Source of the DNA: Kaistella yonginensis
Lineage (GTDB): Bacteria; Bacteroidota; Bacteroidia; Flavobacteriales; Weeksellaceae
DNA length: 64,000 nucleotides
Direction: 5' to 3'
Assembly: GCF_030409525.1 (NCBI RefSeq)
Contig: NZ_JAUFQB010000004.1
Location: 1-64,000 of the forward strand
The position numbers and the translations under genes are program-made. Positions 61,127-64,000 of this stretch are shown here, piece after piece (position 1 is the first letter of the stretch; every line of letters starts with the position of its first letter). Under the pieces are notes generated by a model. That model did not search any database. It was not told the origin of the DNA and saw nothing but the letters and a program-made list of their open reading frames with translations.

Positions 61127-61726
61127 ATGAAAAAATTATTGGTACTGGGTGCTGTAGCACTTTTCGGAATGATGAACGCGCAAATGGAAAAAGGATCATG
61201 GGTAATTGGGGGATCTACAACAATAGGATTCAACAATATCTCTACAAAGTATTCCGTTGGAAACAACTCAAATACAGAACCTTCTGTATCTACATTTACA
61301 CTTACTCCTTCAGTAGGATATTTCGTGCAAGATAAACTTGCGGTAGGTTTAGATTTAGGGTTTGTTTCAATGAGTCAAAAAGACGGTGATGACAAGTATA
61401 CAGTAAGTACTTTATCTGCAATGCCAACAGCTACTTATTATTTTAAATCAGCGACTAACTTAGTTCCTTACCTCGGTGCAGGTGTAGGCTATGCTTCAAC
61501 AAAAGCCACTGAAAAATATAATGGTAACTCTAATTCAGAAACTGTAGATGGTTTTGCATGGAAAGCAAAAGGCGGTTTGGTATATTTAATCAACCAAAAT
61601 ATCGGAGTTGATGTGGGTGCATCTTATAACCAATTTTCAAACAAAGAAACTGTAATGGGAACGGATTACAAAACTACTGTAGGTACTTTTGGAATTAATC
61701 TTGGATTTTCAGTTTTCTTAAAATAA
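61127..61726 (+). CDS. Outer membrane beta-barrel protein
   Basis: The start at 61127 (MKKLLVLGAVALFGMMNAQ) gives a 199-residue protein with a clear signal peptide; the upstream ATG at 61103 would add eight residues that overlap the -7 box. The mature part has regular strands (WVIGGSTTIGFNNIST, GYFVQDKLAVGLDLGFVS) and a C-terminal aromatic end (LGFSVFLK). It is the third tandem barrel gene and belongs to the same broad family as the protein at 32308-32910. Confidence 0.87.
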   Translation: MKKLLVLGAVALFGMMNAQMEKGSWVIGGSTTIGFNNISTKYSVGNNSNTEPSVSTFTLTPSVGYFVQDKLAVGLDLGFVSMSQKDGDDKYTVSTLSAMPTATYYFKSATNLVPYLGAGVGYASTKATEKYNGNSNSETVDGFAWKAKGGLVYLINQNIGVDVGASYNQFSNKETVMGTDYKTTVGTFGINLGFSVFLK

Positions 61727-61740
61727 GACAACTTTCAGTT

Positions 61741-61774
61741 AAAAAATCCCGATTTAACAGAATCGGGATTTTTT
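61741..61774. terminator. Strong terminator after the third barrel gene
   Basis: AAAAAATCCCGATT (61741-61754) pairs exactly with AATCGGGATTTTTT (61761-61774), so it can work in both directions. Confidence 0.92.
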
Positions 61775-61856
61775 GTGCCTTTTATTTGGTCCAAACGGTT
61801 TTATTTTCGCTAAGTGTTTGCGCAACCCCTTTTTTAATAGCAAATTAAACTTAATG

Positions 61857-61900
61857 AAAAATTCCCAGTTCGCTTTTGCGTGACCGGGATTCTTATTTTA
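61857..61900 (-). terminator. Terminator of ffh
   Basis: An imperfect stem between AATTCCCAGTTCGC and GCGTGACCGGGATT, around a TTTT loop, precedes T residues on the minus strand. It is 22 bases after the ffh stop. Confidence 0.65.
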
Positions 61901-61914
61901 TAAAATTTTACGTG

Positions 61915-63285
61915 TTATTTACCAAACAAGTTGCCGCCGCCCATTCCTGGTACTTTTGGCATTCCTTTGCTCATCATTTCCATCATTTGTTTTCCTTGCG
62001 GTCCCTGCATCATCTTCATCATTTTTCCCATTTGGTCAAACTGTTTCATCAAGGCATTTAAATCTTCAATCTTTCGGCCAGCACCTTTGGCGATTCGGTT
62101 TTTTCGCTGCGTGTTGATGATTGATGGTCTTCTTCTTTCTTCCGGCGTCATCGAGTGAATCATCGCTTCAATATGTTTAAAAGCATCGTCCTGAATATCA
62201 ACATCTTTAATGGCTTTGCCAACCCCTGGAATCATGCCCATCAAATCTTTCATATTCCCCATTTTTTTGATCTGATTAATTTGTTTTAAGAAATCATCAA
62301 AACCAAATTCATTTTTGGCAATTTTTTTATGAAGTTTTTTAGCTTCTTCTTCATCAAACTGTTCCTGGGCTCTTTCTACTAAGGAAACTACATCACCCAT
62401 ACCGAGAATTCGGTCAGCCATACGTTCCGGATAAAACACATCCAGTGCTTCCATTTTCTCTCCCGTCGAAATAAATTTGATGGGTTTCTCAACCACAGAA
62501 CGAATCGTTAGCGCAGCTCCACCTCGAGTGTCACCATCTAATTTGGTCAGAACAACTCCGTCAAAATTTAAGGCCTCATTAAAAGCTTTGGCAGTATTTA
62601 CCGCATCTTGTCCGGTCATTGAATCCACCACAAATAAGGTTTCTTCTGGCTTAATGAAATAATGAACCGATTTAATTTCGTTCATCATTTGTTCGTCTAT
62701 GGCCAAACGACCTGCCGTATCCACAATGACCACATCGTGTCCGTTTTCTTTCGCGAATTTCACTGCATTTTCAGCAATGGTCGCCGGATTTAGCGCACCA
62801 TCTTCGGTATAAACGGGGATTCCGGTTTGGGAACCTAATATTTTCAGCTGCTCAATGGCGGCCGGACGATATACATCACAGGCAACTAAAAGCGGTTTTT
62901 TATTTCTTTTTACTTTTAGATAGTTTGCTAATTTCCCGGAAAAAGTTGTTTTACCAGACCCTTGTAAACCAGCAATCAATATAACACTGGGTTTGCCCGA
63001 AAGATTGATTCCTTCATGCGTGCTGCCCATTAATGTTACCAATTCGTCATGAACGATCTTGGTCATCAACTGTCCCGGCGTTAAACTGGTCAAAACATTC
63101 TGCCCCAGTGCTTTGTCTTGCACCCGTTTGGTGAGGTCTTTCGCAACTTTATAATTCACATCGGCATCAACCAAAGCACGGCGAATTTCTTTTACCGTTT
63201 CAGCAACGTTGATTTCTGAAATTTTTCCGCGCCCCGAAATGCTGTGCAGCGCTTTATCTAATTTATCCTGTAAGCTATTGAACAT
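61915..63285 (-). CDS. ffh: Signal recognition particle protein Ffh
   Basis: Ffh is the GTPase that binds signal sequences on ribosomes and delivers them to FtsY. The 456-residue protein has an N domain, the NG GTPase with P-loop GLQGSGKT at 106-113, DTAGRLAID, TKLDGDTRGG, and a Met-rich M domain (about 330-456) with MMKMMQGPQGKQMMEMM binding 4.5S RNA. It ends in GGGNLFGK. It is a single gene on the minus strand next to the CRISPR-associated locus. Confidence 0.97.
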   Translation of the reverse strand: MFNSLQDKLDKALHSISGRGKISEINVAETVKEIRRALVDADVNYKVAKDLTKRVQDKALGQNVLTSLTPGQLMTKIVHDELVTLMGSTHEGINLSGKPSVILIAGLQGSGKTTFSGKLANYLKVKRNKKPLLVACDVYRPAAIEQLKILGSQTGIPVYTEDGALNPATIAENAVKFAKENGHDVVIVDTAGRLAIDEQMMNEIKSVHYFIKPEETLFVVDSMTGQDAVNTAKAFNEALNFDGVVLTKLDGDTRGGAALTIRSVVEKPIKFISTGEKMEALDVFYPERMADRILGMGDVVSLVERAQEQFDEEEAKKLHKKIAKNEFGFDDFLKQINQIKKMGNMKDLMGMIPGVGKAIKDVDIQDDAFKHIEAMIHSMTPEERRRPSIINTQRKNRIAKGAGRKIEDLNALMKQFDQMGKMMKMMQGPQGKQMMEMMSKGMPKVPGMGGGNLFGK

Positions 63286-63397
63286 AATTTTTCTTTAAGA
63301 ATTGCAAAAATACGCAATTTAAATTTTTGATTAAAATTTTACCGTATTAAAAACCTTGTCAAGTTTATCAACCTTCCAACCGCTAGTAAAATATCAC

Positions 63398-63488
63398 AAA
63401 AAAAGTCCCACCAAAGCAGGACTAAAGATTTTCATCTACGGCATATAGCCTTATTGTGATAAGATTAAAGATTAGAATTGTTTTAATC
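63398..63488 (-). ncRNA. tracrRNA of the type II CRISPR-Cas locus
   Basis: Read on the minus strand, this region has the parts of a type II-C tracrRNA. The anti-repeat (about 63454-63485) ends in ATCACAA. A nexus hairpin follows, with the pairing GGC-TATAT-GCC (63440-63450) after AATAA. A terminator then pairs AGTCCTGC with GTGGGACT (two G-U pairs) ahead of seven T residues (63398-63423). A TATATTTG box at 63494-63501 fits a -7 element, giving a transcript of about 91 bases. It is transcribed divergently from cas9. The CRISPR repeat should start (G)TTGTGAT and pair with the anti-repeat; this is a prediction. Confidence 0.8.
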
Positions 63489-63591
63489 TGACACAAATAT
63501 ACTAAATATTTTTTATTCATTTTATGGACTTGTATAATTTTATTTTATCTTTTTTGCCTATTTTTATAGAACGATTAATAAAGCGAATATA

Positions 63592-64000
63592 ATGGCAAAA
63601 ATTTTAGGATTAGATTTAGGGACGAACTCTGTTGGATGGGCGATTGTGGAAAAAGAAGGAAAAGAATATTCTCTGTTAGATAAAGGGGTAAGAGTATTTT
63701 CTGAAGGTGTAAATATTGAAGCAAAAACAAATAGTGAGAGTTCTAAAGCTGCAAAAAGGACTGAATCTAGAAGTGCGAGAAAATTAAAATATAGACGTAA
63801 AATTAGAAAAATTGAACTACTTCAAATTTTGTCTGACAATAATTTATGTCCAAAATTAACTGCAAAGGATTTGAAAGATTGGAGATATAAGAAAATTTAT
63901 CCTCAAAATGTAGATTTTAGAATGTGGTTAAGCACTGATAATCAAGAAAATATTAACGAAAGAAAAAAGCAAATAGAAAATCCTTATTTTTTTAGAAATA
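63592..64000 (+). CDS. cas9: CRISPR-associated endonuclease Cas9, N-terminal part (cut by window edge)
   Basis: The first 136 codons encode MAKILGLDLGTNSVGWAIVE, the RuvC-I motif with catalytic Asp8 (LGLDLGTNS). An arginine-rich bridge helix follows at about 54-72 (AAKRTESRSARKLKYRRKIRK), then the start of the recognition lobe (LLQILSDNNLCP, WRYKKIYP). This identifies Cas9. The sequence resembles type II-C proteins of Bacteroidota; the HNH domain, the rest of the gene, cas1, cas2 and the repeat array lie beyond the window. The start is at 63592, and the tracrRNA gene lies divergently upstream. Confidence 0.95.
   Translation, partial: MAKILGLDLGTNSVGWAIVEKEGKEYSLLDKGVRVFSEGVNIEAKTNSESSKAAKRTESRSARKLKYRRKIRKIELLQILSDNNLCPKLTAKDLKDWRYKKIYPQNVDFRMWLSTDNQENINERKKQIENPYFFRN

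Noticed and set aside
63360-63600. Possible CRISPR repeats next to cas9.
   Set aside because: No sequence of repeat length recurs with spacers; the region is explained by the tracrRNA gene.

Overview
The window is AT-rich chromosomal DNA from a member of the Bacteroidota, most likely order Flavobacteriales and close to Chryseobacterium/Kaistella (Weeksellaceae). The evidence is Bacteroidota-type promoters (TTTG, about 20 nt, TAnnTTTG), gldF/gldG, an M1 peptidase with a type IX secretion sorting tail, a single-chain PurL of 1229 residues, and a type II-C style Cas9 start. Genus assignment is inference.

Positions 1-6730 look like the right part of an integrated accessory island. On the minus strand three overlapping genes encode a sigma-factor-like regulator, an unknown 115-residue protein and an ImmA/IrrE-like fragment that stops before its active site. 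They diverge from a small gene across a spacer with two near-identical palindromes. Next is a plus-strand type III CBASS anti-phage operon: CdnC-type nucleotidyltransferase, HORMA protein, TRIP13-like ATPase and a membrane SA_NUDIX effector. Two genes I cannot assign follow it directly. The island ends at what looks like the 3' end of a tRNA-Asp gene with its terminator (6709-6758), a typical attachment-site scar.

Positions 7084-63285 are mostly ordinary core genome. They hold glgC; the 2-oxoglutarate dehydrogenase genes sucA-sucB; an envelope and lipid group (two related alpha/beta hydrolases around a CNNM/CBS protein, a glycosyltransferase and a lipid A type acyltransferase); a purine cluster (purB, purL, purC, purF) interrupted by SatD/DUF3307 genes; aroB, proline dehydrogenase, priA, dacB, a secreted M1 peptidase and kbl. 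A sulfate assimilation operon (Rrf2 regulator, cysH, cysD, cysN and a TauE fusion protein) follows. After it come a Crp/Fnr regulator divergent from a C4-dicarboxylate transporter, porin and aspA; then gldF/gldG, hemJ, a SAM hydroxide adenosyltransferase, phoH, three small outer-membrane barrels and ffh.

From 63398 to the right edge a second immune locus begins. A tracrRNA gene on the minus strand, recognisable from its anti-repeat, nexus hairpin and terminator, lies divergent to the first 136 codons of cas9. The rest of cas9, the adaptation genes and the CRISPR array would lie beyond the window.

The best candidates for undescribed biology are the two unknown genes behind the CBASS operon, the sigma-like/ImmA-like module with its paired palindromes, and a two-hairpin repeat family with covarying stems in front of purL and purC.
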